From contig NC_052679.1 of the NCBI RefSeq assembly GCF_016802725.1, positions 11,070,138 to 11,134,137 of the forward strand: DNA of 64,000 nt, given 5' to 3'. This DNA comes from Solenopsis invicta. Lineage: Eukaryota; Arthropoda; Insecta; Hymenoptera; Formicidae. Numbering within the stretch: the stretch's first letter is position 1; each line of letters opens with the position of its first letter. A program made the position numbers and the translations under genes. Below the pieces are notes generated by a model. It did no database searches. It worked only from the letters and a program-made list of their open reading frames with translations, and was not told the origin of the DNA. Positions 24,176 through 34,934 of this stretch are shown piece by piece.

Positions 24176-25168
24176 CTATCTTTCAGGTAATTTATGAATA
24201 CCATGCCAGAAAAATTGCTTGTCTTTTGTGGCAAACCATTTGTCGAGCCATTTTCCAACTTCCTCGAAATTGCTGAAGTGCTGCTCTGCGAGCGCGTGCC
24301 CCATTGATGCGAAGAAGTGATAGTCAGATGGCGCCAGGTCTGGGGAGTACGGCAGGTGCGGAAGGATGTCCCATCCAAGAGATTTTAAGGTGTTTTTCAC
24401 TGGTTTTACTGTATGAGACGGCGGATTGTCGTGTAACAAAATCACTTTGCCATGTCTTCTGGCCCATTCCGGTCGTCTTTCGATTAATGCGTGGTTTAAA
24501 TTAATCATTTGTTGGCGATAGCGTTGTGCATTAACGGTTTCGCCGGGCTTCAAGAGTTCATACACAATACCGCTCTGGTCCCACCAGACACAGAGCACGG
24601 TCTTCTTGCCGAAGCGATTTGGTTTTGGTGTTGATGGACCGGCTTCGCCAAGTGAAAGCCACGATTTTTTCCGCTTCGGGTTTTCAAAATAAATCCATTT
24701 TTTGTCACCCGTCACAATTCGATACAAAAATGATTTCCTTTCGTGGCGTTGAAGCAACATTTCACAAGTGAATTTGCGATTTTCCATTTGACGTTCATTC
24801 AAATTGTGTGGGACCCATTTACCGAGTTTATTGATTTTTCCCATTACTCGTAAACGTCTGCTAATTGTTTCTTGTAATACATGTAATGCTTCTGCTAATT
24901 GCCGTTGAGTTTGAGTTGGGTCATCATCCAATAATTCCTGCAATTGCTCGTCTTCACATTTTTGTGGTCTACCAGAGCGCTTACTGTCTTTTACATTGAA
25001 ATCACCACTTTTAAATTGTCGAAACCATGTCTCACATATTCTAATCGATGGAGCGTGTTCACCATATGTTTCTACCAGCAAACGATGACTTTCAACAGCC
25101 TTTTTCTTTTGATTTAATAAAAAAAGCAATGCGTGCCGCAAATGTTTTTCAGGCACAAAACTCGACAT
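24176..25168 (-). pseudogene. Mariner transposase, premature stop near C-terminus
   Basis: DD34D mariner transposase, 330 codons from the ATG at 25168 (MSSFVPEK). HTH region, WVPHNL linker and all three catalytic Asp are present: D157 in TGDKKW, D249 in HDNPPSH, D284 in SPDLAPSD (numbering from the in-frame Met at 25174), with exactly 34 residues between the last two. TGDEKW has become TGDKKW. The frame stops after KLPER at a TAG in the place of a conserved Trp codon, removing about 15-20 residues. It is the best-preserved transposase here, but activity is doubtful. Confidence 0.92.
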
Positions 25169-25519
25169 GATCACTGAACAATAAAATAAAGACGCTAGTT
25201 TTTGGCAGACTCAACTTGTGTGTTTGTAGTTCTATGTCAGACGAACAAAATGACGTATGTGTCAAATTACCCAGATAGCACGCAATATATATGATAAATA
25301 TTAATAAACGTTTATCATAAATATTTTTTATAAATATTATAGAAATATTTTATAAATATTTTATATATATGACGAAAAAGATTATAAAAATCTTTATCTA
25401 AAATATTGTTAAAATATTTATTAAATATTTATGATAAATACAAATAAAATAATTAGTGGTATCGTTACGTAGCTTTTCTTATTCTTTTTTATACTGTTTT
25501 AATGTATATATAATATGTA

Positions 25520-26411
25520 GAGGAGAAGAGGGTAATATGTCACCCATTTTTATTTTATTGAACCATTTTGTTTATAATTAATATTTTCTATTGAAACTTG
25601 AACGATTACATTCGTCAAAATGTTGTTTGACAGATTCTAGGCTCAAAATAATGAGATATTTATTATTTAGGACGTGATTTATAAAAATCTAATGCTCTGC
25701 ATAATTGGTGGCAGAAAAAAAGTGGTTGTAATATGGCTATCTATAAAAATGATTTAAAAAAGTTAGTTTAGTTTAGAAGAAACACAGTATCTTGTTACAA
25801 AATTATGTATTTTTAATTTTCCATTGTTTAGAATTTTTCTAATATAGAATTTTCTTGCGTTCAGTAACTTTAAAAATACAATTAGAAATTTAGTTAGAAA
25901 TGTCATTTTATCCCTGTTTAACATTAAACAACAAGCATAAAATAATGTTTTTAATGTTTCTAAACACCGCTCTTTAGAATGACGATCGATTTATTGAAGA
26001 AATATTTCAATATAAAAATTTTGCTTAAAAAGCCATATTAATAAAATTCCATGTTATTGTTTTAACTTTGTATAACTCAAAATGTGTATAGCTGAATAAA
26101 AAGGTAAATAATAAAAAAAACACTCAAGTGTATGTATATTCGTGTGATAATACACTTAAGTTTAAGAATAATGAGAAAGTATGAGTAATTAAAGGTTAAA
26201 GGTGAACCTTGAAAAAGTTTAGAAGTGCTCAAAAGTAAAAATGCCTTATAACAATTGTCACTTATTATGTATTGTTATATTAATATCACTAAAAAACGGC
26301 GGGCTACTAAATGAATAACTCCATAAGCAATTGTTAGAATACGTCATCTAATAACGGAGATAATAAGGGTAACCATATTGTCGACAGTAGCCATAATACC
26401 CTCTTCTCCTC
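25520..26411. mobile_element. TA-type inverted-repeat element
   Basis: Ends GAGGAGAAGAGGGTA and complement, TA on both sides (25518-25519, 26412-26413). AT-rich interior, no ORF. Nested in the CCCAGATA element. Confidence 0.75.
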
Positions 26412-27320
26412 TACTATCGGTTCCTTTTTACTGTGCTTGTTTATACCAAACACTTGACACACGCGTACTATTATAGTAATTTTCTATTAAATTATCTTAA
26501 TTTCGGCAATAAATTGAAAAAATAGTATACTAAACTGGTACAATATGAATCAAGATCATTAAATATATTTATCATGTATACACGCATCGTCGAAAGTAAG
26601 ATTTAATAGAAAGTTACGAGTTATAGTACGCGTATCAAATGCTCGATGTAAGCTAGGCCACTATCTTAAGTTTCTGGTCTGTTCTTTTCAACCGCATTTG
26701 AAGTGAGACTGAAAAGAACATACCAATAGCGTCACGTGAACGATCTGTGGTCGACCGGCGACCGGCGACTGAGCAGCTACTTCCTGTTCCTGTTGAGCCA
26801 CGTTGAGCGAGCCATGCCGAGGTGTGTCTATTATCTATAGAATAGATCTTTGAGACCCTTAAGTAAATTGAGTATAATCCATTAGTAATCCTTGAGGAGG
26901 TTTAGTACATTAAATAGGCGGTGTATGCCGGATATATATATTCCTCAAAAAATTAAATTTATGAGAGTTGTGGCGCTTGAACTTTGTCTGCCGGCGGCGT
27001 TTTTATTGATATCTACGCACGAATTAAGTCTTAGAACATGTGAAAGGAACCTTTGAATACCTTTCCCCGCTAACATCTAACCGAGTATGATAAGAATTGT
27101 CTATGTATATTAATATTGTAATTATAAAATAATAAATAAAATTAAAATTAATTTATAATTTTCAGTTGGATTCTACTATTCCCAATCAGTGTACAATGTT
27201 TATTTTAATATTTAAAATACACAACAATAAATATTTAAAAAATATTGTTTGCTGATGCAATTTTTAATACTAAAAAATTTCATATAAATTTAATAAAAAA
27301 AGTAAAATTTTACAAATCTT

Positions 27321-27458
27321 TATCATAATAATTAATAAACATTTTCAAAATATTTACCATATTATTTATCATAATAATTAATAAACATTTTCAAAATATT
27401 TATCATAATATTTATCATAATAATTAATAAACGTGTTCCAAACATTTACCATAATATT
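27321..27458. repeat. 46-bp tandem repeat, three units
   Basis: Units begin TATCATAATAATTAATAAAC at 27321, 27367 and 27413. Part of the AT-rich terminal region of the CCCAGATA element. Confidence 0.8.
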
Positions 27459-27703
27459 TATCATAAATATTTTTGAAACGTTTATGATAAATATTTATGA
27501 TCAGTCCAATCTACGGCCACAAAAACATTTATTAAATGTTTATGATAAATGTTTATAAAATATTAAAATAAATATTATAAATATTTAGTAAATGTTTTAT
27601 AAATATTTTGCTATTTGGGTAATACGCTGCGTACTTTTCGCTGGCGCCATCTCTTAGTGAAACCGGAAAAAATTTATGCATACACCTGGTATATGAGACT
27701 CTA

Positions 27704-28258
27704 AACGTGACGAGAGAGAGCCATTTTGAAGGGCCACCTCTTTTTGTCAGTACAGTCACGTTAGAAAGTTTTGCAGTACCGGCACATGAGGATAGATAAA
27801 CGAGCAACTTCAGTGACATATATAAATAAAATTTATTCTTTATATTTAACACTTTCTGTAAAAGTTAATTTCTTCCTCGTTTCCACGAATTCCGTTACAC
27901 GCTGTATCAACATAAAAACAAAGAAGAAATTTAACTTTTGAGTAGGAATGTAAGGTGATGCTGACGCATGCGTAGAGGACGCTTCGAAAAAGAAAGGTGG
28001 GCCCTCGCATCATGCTTTTTCTATTACGTTTTCCGCTTACGGACGTGATATGGCAGCGCCCATTCCAGTTAGATTATAGTTCAATGTCGCTGACGCAGCA
28101 TCCGATTATAATAGTCATGAATGTAAAAACAACTAAGAACAAAATGTGAATCCTAGAATCGGACCCCAGGCATACCTGGCACAAACGTAAAAAAATTGAC
28201 TGTTTTTTAAAGTAATTGAAAAATTTTTTAAATCAAGTACATCCAGCGCACCCAGCGT
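27704..28258 (-). repeat. Flank and empty-site paralog of the 15.6/23.0-kb locus
   Basis: 28040-28170, read on the minus strand, matches 15535-15604 joined to 23025-23042 and 23804-23825. It lacks the giant fold-back and the Harbinger derivative, so it serves as an empty site for both. The rest (27704-28030) has no recognised features; a GGTGATGCTGACGCATGCG block occurs at about 27953. Confidence 0.75.
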
Positions 28259-28365
28259 GTTTGATTCTATCCATGGGAAAATTTTCCAAACTGAGAAGTC
28301 GCTATCTTTCTACATACTTACAGTTCATGATTAACGTAACGACCAATAAGCTCTAGTCGTTTCAT

Positions 28366-28741
28366 TGGCCTAGTTTACACCGAGTACTTGATACACGAAC
28401 TAACTAGTAATTTTTTATTAAATTATTGTAATTTCGGCAATAAATTTAAAGAATACTATATTAAGCTGGTACAATATGAATCGAGATAATTAAATATATG
28501 TATCATGTATACACGCATTGTCGAAAGTAAGATAATTTAATAAAAAGTTACGAGTTAGGGCCACTTGCTCCAACGCCGATTAACTTAATTGCTGATTAGT
28601 CTATCGAAATTGACCGATCGTATTTGTCGTTAAGTAAAAATGACAAATGCGGTTGGTCAATTCCGATAGACTAATCAGCGATTAAGTTAATCGACGTTGG
28701 TGAAAGTGGCCCTTAGTACGCGTATCAAGTGCTCGGTGTAA
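28366..28741. mobile_element. Inverted-repeat MITE D with nested MITE
   Basis: Ends GGCCTAGTTTACACCGAG and complement, flanked by ATT. Its interior is closely related to 26443-26659. A Harbinger-like MITE is inserted at 28558-28712; the related copy near 26630 lacks it. Confidence 0.75.
28558..28712. mobile_element. Harbinger-like MITE, TSD TTA
   Basis: 155 bp, ends GGGCCACTT and complement, flanked by TTA (28555-28557, 28713-28715). Interior shares the GGTCAATTCCGATAGA block with 11936-12092. The empty paralog is at about 26628-26640. Confidence 0.85.
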
Positions 28742-29036
28742 ACTAGGCCATTAATCATAAACTGCGAGTATGTAGAAAGTGGTGATTTCTCAGTTTGGAA
28801 AATTTCCCCATGGACAGAATCAAAGTCCTTGGGTGTACACCCATGGAATTTGATTCTGTCCATGGGGAAATTTTCCAAACTAAGAAATCGCTATCTTTGT
28901 ACATACTCACAGTTCATGATTAACGTAACAACCAATAAGCTCTAGTCGTTACATTAATCATAAACTGCGAGTATGTAGAAAGTGGTGACTTTTCAGTTTA
29001 GAAAATTTCCCCATGGACAGAATCAAATTCCATGGG

Positions 29037-29212
29037 AGTATAGTTGTGAGCTAAAAGGTTGCAACACATTTTATTCGATTGTTTTTGAAATGTAGACTTG
29101 CTCATCAAACGGCGAACGTCATTGGTTCTTACCTGTGGATCCAATCAATTAAGCATCAAACTATCTACCATCAAAGAAAATGTGTTGCAACCTTTTAGCT
29201 CACGACTATACA
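29037..29212. mobile_element. Palindromic MITE between array units
   Basis: Ends AGTATAGTTGTGAGCTAAAAG and complement, arms about 45 bp including GGTTGCAACACATTTT. It sits in the linker between two MITE E units. The target duplication is not clear. Confidence 0.7.
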
Positions 29213-29296
29213 CCCATGGAATTTGATTCTGTCCATGGGGAAATTTTTCAAACTAAAAAGTCGCTATCTTTCTACATACTTACAGTTTATGATTAA

Positions 29297-29440
29297 GGCT
29301 GAAGTCCCAGGAATTGCTATTTTTCGCGTATCGCGTAACCAATCAACTTTATAAAAAGGCTCAACAAAAGACGCAAAACGCTTCTGATTGGTTACGCATT
29401 ACGCGATACGCGGAAAATATCAGTCCATGGGACTTTAGCC
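29297..29440. mobile_element. PIF/Harbinger MITE, TSD TAA
   Basis: 144 bp, starts GGCTGAAGTCCCAGGAA and ends with GGGACTTTAGCC; flanked by TAA (29294-29296, 29441-29443). Neighbouring MITE E units give the exact empty site GATTAACGTAACG. The terminus resembles that of the larger Harbinger at 39930 (GGCTGGAGTCCCATGGA). Confidence 0.9.
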
Positions 29441-29756
29441 TAACGTAACGACCAATAAACTCTAGTCGTTACGTTAATCATAAACTGCAAGTATGTAGAA
29501 AGTGGTGACTTCTTAGTTTAGAAAATTTCCCCATGGACAGAAACAAATTCCATGGGTGTACACCCACGGAATTTGATTCTGTCCATGAGGAAATTTTCCA
29601 AACTGAGAAGACGCTATCTTTCTACATACTTACAGTTCACGATTAACGTAACAACCAATAAGCTCTAGTTGTTTCATTAATCATGAACTGCGAGTATGTA
29701 GAAAGTGATGACTTCTCAATTTGGAAAATTTCTTTATGGACAGAATCAAAGTCCAG

Positions 29757-29886
29757 GATAGCGATCATGTAACTTTTTCTCTAGGGCGGAAAGGTGAAAA
29801 GTGAAATCTTTCGCCATTAAAGTTAATGGCGAAATTTTTCACTTTTCACCTTTCCGCTCTAGGGAAAAAGTTACATGATCGCTACC
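29757..29886. mobile_element. Harbinger-type MITE family B, copy 1 (TSD CAG)
   Basis: 130-bp palindrome, arms include ATCATGTAACTTTTTC and GGTGAAAAGTGAAA, flanked by CAG (29754-29756, 29887-29889). Same size as copy 2 at 33869-33998; copy 3 at 43120-44445 is longer. Confidence 0.88.
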
Positions 29887-29889
29887 CAG

Positions 29890-30008
29890 GGGGCCTATTC
29901 TCGAAAAATATCGCATACGAAAATACTAGGGAACTCTATAATATTTGTAACGTATACTATAGTATTTTCGTATATTTTTGTATGCGATATTTTTTGAGAA
30001 TTGGCCCC
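29890..30008. mobile_element. Short palindromic MITE
   Basis: Ends GGGGCCTATTCTCGAAAAAT and complement; arms of about 45 bp include ATCGCATACGAAAATACTA. Directly abuts the family B copy. Target duplication unresolved. Confidence 0.7.
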
Positions 30009-30012
30009 CTGG

Positions 30013-30147
30013 ATGGGATCCAATAGCGCACGGTGCAATAGCCTACTAACCAATCAACTTAACTTATCTAACCCAAACAACGGAAAAACTCTAGGCATCG
30101 GTTGTGAGTGGTGGTGGGCTATTGGTCCCGTGCGCTATCGGGATTTG
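30013..30147. mobile_element. hAT-type MITE family A, copy 3
   Basis: Contains the family core in reverse (CGGAAAAACTCTAGGCATCGG) and GATAGCGCAC-type ends. An 8-bp duplication is not evident, so one flank may have been lost at the junction with the GC-rich segment. Confidence 0.7.
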
Positions 30148-30149
30148 CC

Positions 30150-31340
30150 CATATCGGGGACGCGGTCGCACCCCTACTCTCTCGACTGCCTTTCTTGCGG
30201 AATTCGGCAGAGAAAAGGACCAATTCTCCCCCAGTTGGCAAGGCAGAGGTCTCGACTCCAAAGCCGGCTTAACTTGCCCCAATCCACTGGGAGAGATATA
30301 CCGCTCGCTCTCAGAGGAAGAGGAACCCGCCCCCTCGAATCTTCATCCCCCTCTCAATCGGAATTGTCGCTCCTGTACAGCTCTCCTTCGAGCTGTTCGA
30401 GAGCGAACAGCCGGTCTACGGCGTCGCAGGCCCCGGGCCCGAGGCGTAAAACGCGTTTTTGCATAAAGAAGAGAAGTCCCATGCGCGACGCCCGTGACGC
30501 ATCTGGACAATCACAAACGTTAACCTCCACAGTAATCTGTTTGTTAAAAGCCTGTGGGCACCCCGCTTGACAATCCGTCGTCTAATGACGTCAAGGAGGA
30601 ACCCCGGAACACTAGTTCCCTCTTGCTGGTCTTGGGGTATCCGATCCCCCTTGTACGGTAAGGGAGGCAAATCTTTATCTATATATTCATAAATAGAGTC
30701 TTGTTTTTCGAGGGGAACCTCGCCTTAAGGGATACTACGGGCCGGCGTCCGGGGACCACCGGCCCGAGACGGACCTATGGACAAGAACAAATACCACATG
30801 TGCCGACCAAGGAAAACAAAAAACAAAACCCAAATGCACGCGGTTAAGCGCACATCCGGGATAACCCACGATCGACACGCGCCCGACTGTGGCCGGGTGG
30901 CCGAGCCTCCCAATTCAGACAGGCACCCAGAAATGAACGCCCAAGCTGAGGCCTCGGCGACGACCAACGCTCCTCACGACGATGCCACCGCGCTAACGTA
31001 GCATGTCCCCGCGGCAAGACGTTAGCAATACCGGTGTACGGGCTGCTCCTAAGCCCGAGAGCCCGGTATACTCGGGCTAGCCAAAGCCATCGACAACCAG
31101 CGGAACAACACGTGGGATTTAGCCCCAAACCAGAGGATTGCCCCAAGATTCAGCTAGGAATATGGGGATCCGTCCCCCCTGCCACGACAAACACAAGATG
31201 TTAAACACATACATGCTCTATCAAGGCATCTAAGCAAAACGCAGCAACTCAGATGCTGCCCACTTGATTTTTTATAGAGGTTGACTTCTCGCAGTCCGGG
31301 TGGTGAAACCAAAGCCCCCGGTCTATTCCACGCCATGAAG
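30150..31340. other. GC-rich segment of unknown identity
   Basis: About 1.2 kb that is much richer in G+C than its surroundings, adjacent to a LINE RT fragment on the minus strand. Several overlapping open frames on both strands (for example 30001-30570 + and 30844-31146 -) have no recognisable domain and look like products of base composition. It may be UTR of a non-LTR retrotransposon; this is an inference from position only. Confidence 0.4.
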
Positions 31341-31367
31341 CGAAGGATGGATTACGGTGGGTTCAAC

Positions 31368-31800
31368 TCAGACATCAAGGTCGTTGAAGTCCCTGTATCT
31401 GGAAACTTTAGGAGTCCCCAGTAATGAGTATTGGGAACCGCAGGGACGCCAATTCCTGTATACAGACTCGATCCACAACCTCCAGATCGACTCTGTACTC
31501 TTACGGAATCTCATCATGTCTATCATAGCCTCCCTATTTTTTGCAAGTAACACTAAATCGTCCCCGTATGCCAACACCCATATTCTATCCTTCCTTACTT
31601 TTAATCCTCCTATTCCTCTTTTTTCTAAATATTCATCCAATTCAGCAATATATAAATGAAATGGCGTTGGACTCAGTACACATCCCTGTCTTACTTCTTT
31701 CTTTGTCTTGAACTCTTCCGATAATTCTTCCTTCGTCCTAATTGCTACTCTATAAATTTATTTTAACCTCTCTATTATTCTTCTATTAATGCTTTTTCTC
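31368..31800 (-). pseudogene. Non-LTR retrotransposon reverse transcriptase fragment
   Basis: Minus-strand reading contains VRQGCVLSPTPFHLY (about 31670) and, in the frame 31368-31640, LAYGDDLVLLAKNREAM, the RT palm motif with YADD changed to YGDD. After the palm the reading frame departs from RT homology, suggesting a rearrangement. A stop lies upstream (about 31757). The exact LINE clade cannot be named from this short piece. Confidence 0.8.
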
Positions 31801-31825
31801 TCCAAAACTTTCATATTCCTACATC

Positions 31826-32169
31826 TTATTCTCATCAACGCTCTTATAATGTCGTTTACAAGATTCTGTGTAATAAGTGCGATGTCACATATATAGTACA
31901 GACGAAAAGACAATGGAAAACGAGAACGAAAGAACACATTAATAATAATAGACTTGATTCATCTAAACATTCCGTGGTCACTAATCAGAATAAGTGCTAA
32001 TCACTCTTTTAATTGGGAGAAAATTAAAATTCTTGACACCAAACCGAATTTCCATAGAAGACTAATTTCGGAAATGATATACATTAAACAACAAATAAAT
32101 GGATTAAATTCACATAATGACACAGAACTTTTACATGAATCTTATTTTTATTTACTTGACTCGTTCTAA
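31826..32169 (+). pseudogene. Penelope-like element GIY-YIG endonuclease fragment
   Basis: Reads NVVYKILCNKCDVTY then VQTKRQWKTRTKEH, and in a second frame (31954-32169) FNWEKIKILDTKPNFHRR followed by an RLISEMIYIKQQ-like helix. This is the GIY-YIG endonuclease that follows the RT in Penelope-like retroelements. A frameshift splits it; RT is absent upstream, so this is a 5'-truncated copy. A related copy lies on the minus strand at 37.6-38.2 kb. Confidence 0.82.
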
Positions 32170-32178
32170 TACAGTTAA

Positions 32179-33145
32179 CCCTTAAATACACCAATCCTGT
32201 AAAATACGTAAACATATTTTCGGGTCTACAAGACTTTTTCAATTTCGAGAAGTTATAACTTTGGTTTCAATCAACATTTTACAAGAATGTTATTTTTCAA
32301 ATGAAAATTCAGAATCTCAGAAATATGTGACTACATAATCGGCATTGCCAAAAAATGATTTATTGTTAAGTTATAAAAAAAAATCATGAAGTAAAAATGA
32401 GAAATTGTTCAAAAATCTACTTTTTTAAAAAAAAATCATATCTCCGCAACAAAAAACGTTTAAGGACTTTCAAATACGGCGTTTTAAAGCTAAAAAATAA
32501 AAAAAAATTATGGTATTGTTATTCTTTTCAAAAAATACAATTCCGCAACAAGGAGAATATGAGGTATTTTTGGGTGTTCAAAAATCTATTTTTTTTTTTA
32601 ATTTTATCTTTGCTACAAACAATTTTTAAAGACTTTACAATGCGACGTTTTAAAGCTAAAGAGTTATACTTTCAAAAAAATTGTCACTGCCATTTCTATT
32701 AAAAAATATATTTATGTAACAAAGCAAATATGAGATATTTTTGATAAACTCAAGGTGTCTAAAATTAAAAAAATGATGTGTTTTATAATATATTTTGGAC
32801 CCTACGCAGAAGTCGCCTTTTTCATGGCATTATAGTATTTTAATTTTAGACAGAGTAATATACTCAAATGGACCTGTTTGAACGTATTTTGTCCAATTTT
32901 TTTTACATAAGATAGCTCAAAAAAATTTTACTCGCACACTATGTGGGTCGCATTAATCCTAACAAAACTTTGCTGCCGTGCCGTTTGAATTCTAGTTAAC
33001 AAAAATTGATCAACCATATCAATCAAAAAAGATTTCAAACTATTTTTACGTTCTGGTCTAAACTTCCTATCTGATCTCCCTTCTTCACACAGTGAGTATT
33101 TGAAACTTTATATGGGGTCTCTCAGACCTACTTATATGTTTAAGG
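32179..33145. mobile_element. TTAA (piggyBac-type) non-autonomous element, copy 1
   Basis: 967 bp, ends CCCTTAAATACA and complement of CCTTAAACATA, flanked by TTAA (32175-32178, 33146-33149). Interior contains several AAAATATCTCATATTTGC-type direct repeats. Copy 2 spans 39905-45319 with nested insertions and has about 963 bp of its own. No transposase. Confidence 0.85.
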
Positions 33146-33161
33146 TTAAAAATACACAGTA

Positions 33162-33393
33162 AGGTCCTAAGCAAAATGGTTGACTTATAATTTTAAGACA
33201 AGTTTTACAACTTTAGTCTTTGTTTTTAGTAACGTACAATAACTGTCTTATGTCTTAAGTCTTAAACTAAAAAAAGATTTTGTACCTAACTTAAGACTTG
33301 AGACACAAGACAGTTATTGTGCGTTACTAAACGCAATAATTTAAGTAGTAAAATTTGTCTTAAAATTATAAGTCAACCATTTTACTTAGGCTC
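33162..33393. mobile_element. Palindromic MITE
   Basis: Ends AGGTCCTAAGCAAAATGG and complement of AGAGCCTAAGTAAAATGG; arms extend through GTTGACTTATAATTTTAAGA, with inner inverted ATAACTGTCTTATGTCTTAAG. Superfamily undetermined. Confidence 0.7.
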
Positions 33394-33623
33394 TAATGAT
33401 ACTCATTTAAACGCTCTGCCTCAGTCGTACTTCGTTTGTTCTGACAGTAAAAGCTGGTCTACAATGAGTTGCAACGCGTAGTTGCAAATAGCGAGTGGCT
33501 AATTGCTAATCGCAAATTGTAAATTATTTCAACGTCTAATCTATATGAATGTTAAGATTATTGGTCAAGGTGCAAATTGAAAGTTTAATTAAACGAGATA
33601 TGTGAGCACCGGACGTTCAAGAT

Positions 33624-33767
33624 GGACGGGATCCGATAGCGTACAGTGCAATAGCCCACCAACCAATCATGTTGACTTATCTAATCCAACCAACGGAAAA
33701 AATTTAGGCATCGGCCGCTGTGAATGATAGTGTGCTATTGGTCCCGTGTGCTATCGGGATCTGCCTG
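33624..33767. mobile_element. hAT-type MITE family A, copy 4
   Basis: 144 bp with family core in reverse orientation, flanked by TTCAAGAT (33616-33623) and TTTAAGAT (33768-33775), seven of eight matching. Confidence 0.88.
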
Positions 33768-33868
33768 TTTAAGATATCATTACCGAGAATTGTCATATTA
33801 CAAATCACATTTGTCGTAATTCTTGCCGCGCTTTGCCACGCTTTTTCAATTCACTTTATAGATTCCAG

Positions 33869-33998
33869 GGGATCGATCATGAAACTTTTTCTCTAGGGCG
33901 GAAACGTGAAAAGTGAAAATCTTTACCATTGAAGTTAATAGAGAAATTTTTCACTTTTCACGTTTCCGCCTTAGGAAAAAAGTTTCATGATTGACCCC
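33869..33998. mobile_element. Harbinger-type MITE family B, copy 2 (TSD CAG)
   Basis: 130-bp palindrome, arms with ATCATGAAACTTTTTC and ACGTGAAAAGTGAAA, flanked by CAG (33866-33868, 33999-34001). Confidence 0.9.
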
Positions 33999-34154
33999 CA
34001 GGTAGTGCAATTGCCAGTTGCTGTCGCCAAAGTTAAAAGTTGACCAGCTCTCGTTTGGCAACCGCGATATTCTCTTATCATCGGAAATAGCGATAGGTGC
34101 CATTCTTTGAAACTGGCGACGGAGCATTCGCAACTTATTGTAGAACAGCCTTAA

Positions 34155-34465
34155 GATCACTAGCCGATGACAAACGCCCACATATTTTTCATTTTATCAT
34201 TATTTGACACGTCTACCAAGTAAGTTAATTTATATATCACGAAATTAGCTTATTATTTAATAGATCCATCATTTACGTACAGATAACAAACGTGGCAAAA
34301 ACTGCGCTTGTCGAATTATATATGAAGTTATAAGATTTTAAATAAATTTTCTACGTTTGTATTGTATACTTATTAAATAGATTTAAGGCCAATAAACGAG
34401 CAATAACGGTTGTCATATATAAAATATTTATTCCGTTATAAAGTCAATGGGACGTTTCGGACTTA
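34155..34465. other. Unassigned AT-rich sequence
   Basis: No ORF, no inverted repeats found. GGGACGTTTCGGAC at 34450 is reminiscent of PLE flanking sequence but too short to call. Confidence 0.35.
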
Positions 34466-34933
34466 TATGATAGCCACCTGTCTGCGTTGTTGCTGCAATG
34501 TTGCCGAAAACAAAGGGCATTAGTTTTCAGCAAATTTAGAACAAGGTGTTTGCCTCATTTGCCTTTGGTTTGGCATCACACGAATTCAGCACGTTTTGCT
34601 GCCAATATACTGTCAACGGTTTATCGCTATACATAAAGAGCAATGTGAGAGCAAGTTGCTAACAACTGAGTCATAAATTTCAGCGAAAATTCAACATGTC
34701 GAAAACAGTTAAATATACGTTTTGTACTTTTATTTATTTTAAATATGTAAATTCTTTCCGTTAAATTGTCACCACCCTACCGAAAATTTGCGATTAAAAC
34801 TGATAAAAAAAAAGTAATCCAAATTGATCGGGATTTCTGCACCGAAAATACGGTATTAAGACCAATTGAAAATAAAATTGAAAACCATATAGATTTATTA
34901 AAACAGAATACATTAATGTAAACGTAATTTTAA
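34466..34933 (+). repeat. Left arm of a compound inverted repeat
   Basis: 34466-34771 matches 49716-50058 inverted (blocks such as GCCACCTGTCTG and GTTTTCAGCAAATTTAG). Directly next to it, 34772-34930 matches the CCCTGCCG half-element end at 49550-49715. The same junction, GTCACCA followed by CCCT, occurs in both, so these are inverted copies of one compound unit. Confidence 0.75.
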
Positions 34934-34934
34934 A

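Larger units (their letters stand above)
25270..27619. mobile_element. TA-flanked element with CCCAGATA ends
   Basis: Ends CCCAGATAGCA and complement of CCCAAATAGCA, TA on both sides (25268-25269, 27620-27621). Terminal parts consist of many direct and inverted TTTATGATAAATATTTAT words. A relative with CCCAGATAACATTT ends lies at 38234-39496. Contains a nested 892-bp element and a copy of the MITE D sequence (about 26443-26659). No ORF. Confidence 0.75.
24065..27689 (-). mobile_element. Mariner element 3
   Basis: Ends CCAGATGTATGCATAAGTTTT and complement, flanked by TA (24063-24064, 27690-27691), with an empty-site paralog in MITE C copy 2. Carries a nearly intact transposase on the minus strand. 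About 2.35 kb of its length is a second nested element (25270-27619); net size about 1.27 kb. Confidence 0.92.
23844..27701. mobile_element. TA-type MITE family C, copy 1, split by mariner 3
   Basis: Ends GAGTCCTATATAAAGAGAGA and complement, TA flanks at 23842-23843 and 27702-27703. The intact 229-bp copy at 45648-45876 shows that mariner 3 inserted at the TA of the right-end TTTATATAGGACTC. Only 221 bp plus 10 bp here belong to the MITE. Confidence 0.85.
28259..29755. repeat. Array of about 200-bp palindromic MITE E
   Basis: Four head-to-tail palindromic units. Each runs from TTTGATTCTGTCCATGGGG through a central CTCTAGTCGTTACATTAATC to the complement, joined by short ACACCCATGG-type linkers. 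Units start near 28259, 28847, 29222 and 29561. Three are interrupted or separated by other MITEs (28366, 29037, 29297). Further units are at 51990-52505, 58093-58200 and 58770-58950. Confidence 0.85.
33451..34151. mobile_element. Harbinger-type inverted-repeat element, TSD TAA
   Basis: Ends AAGCTGGTCTACAATGAG and complement of AGGCTGTTCTACAATAAG, flanked by TAA (33448-33450, 34152-34154). Holds MITE A copy 4 and MITE B copy 2. Confidence 0.78.

Noticed and set aside
30001..30570. 189-codon plus-strand ORF in the GC-rich segment
   Set aside because: Starts inside a MITE and overlaps equally long frames on the other strand.
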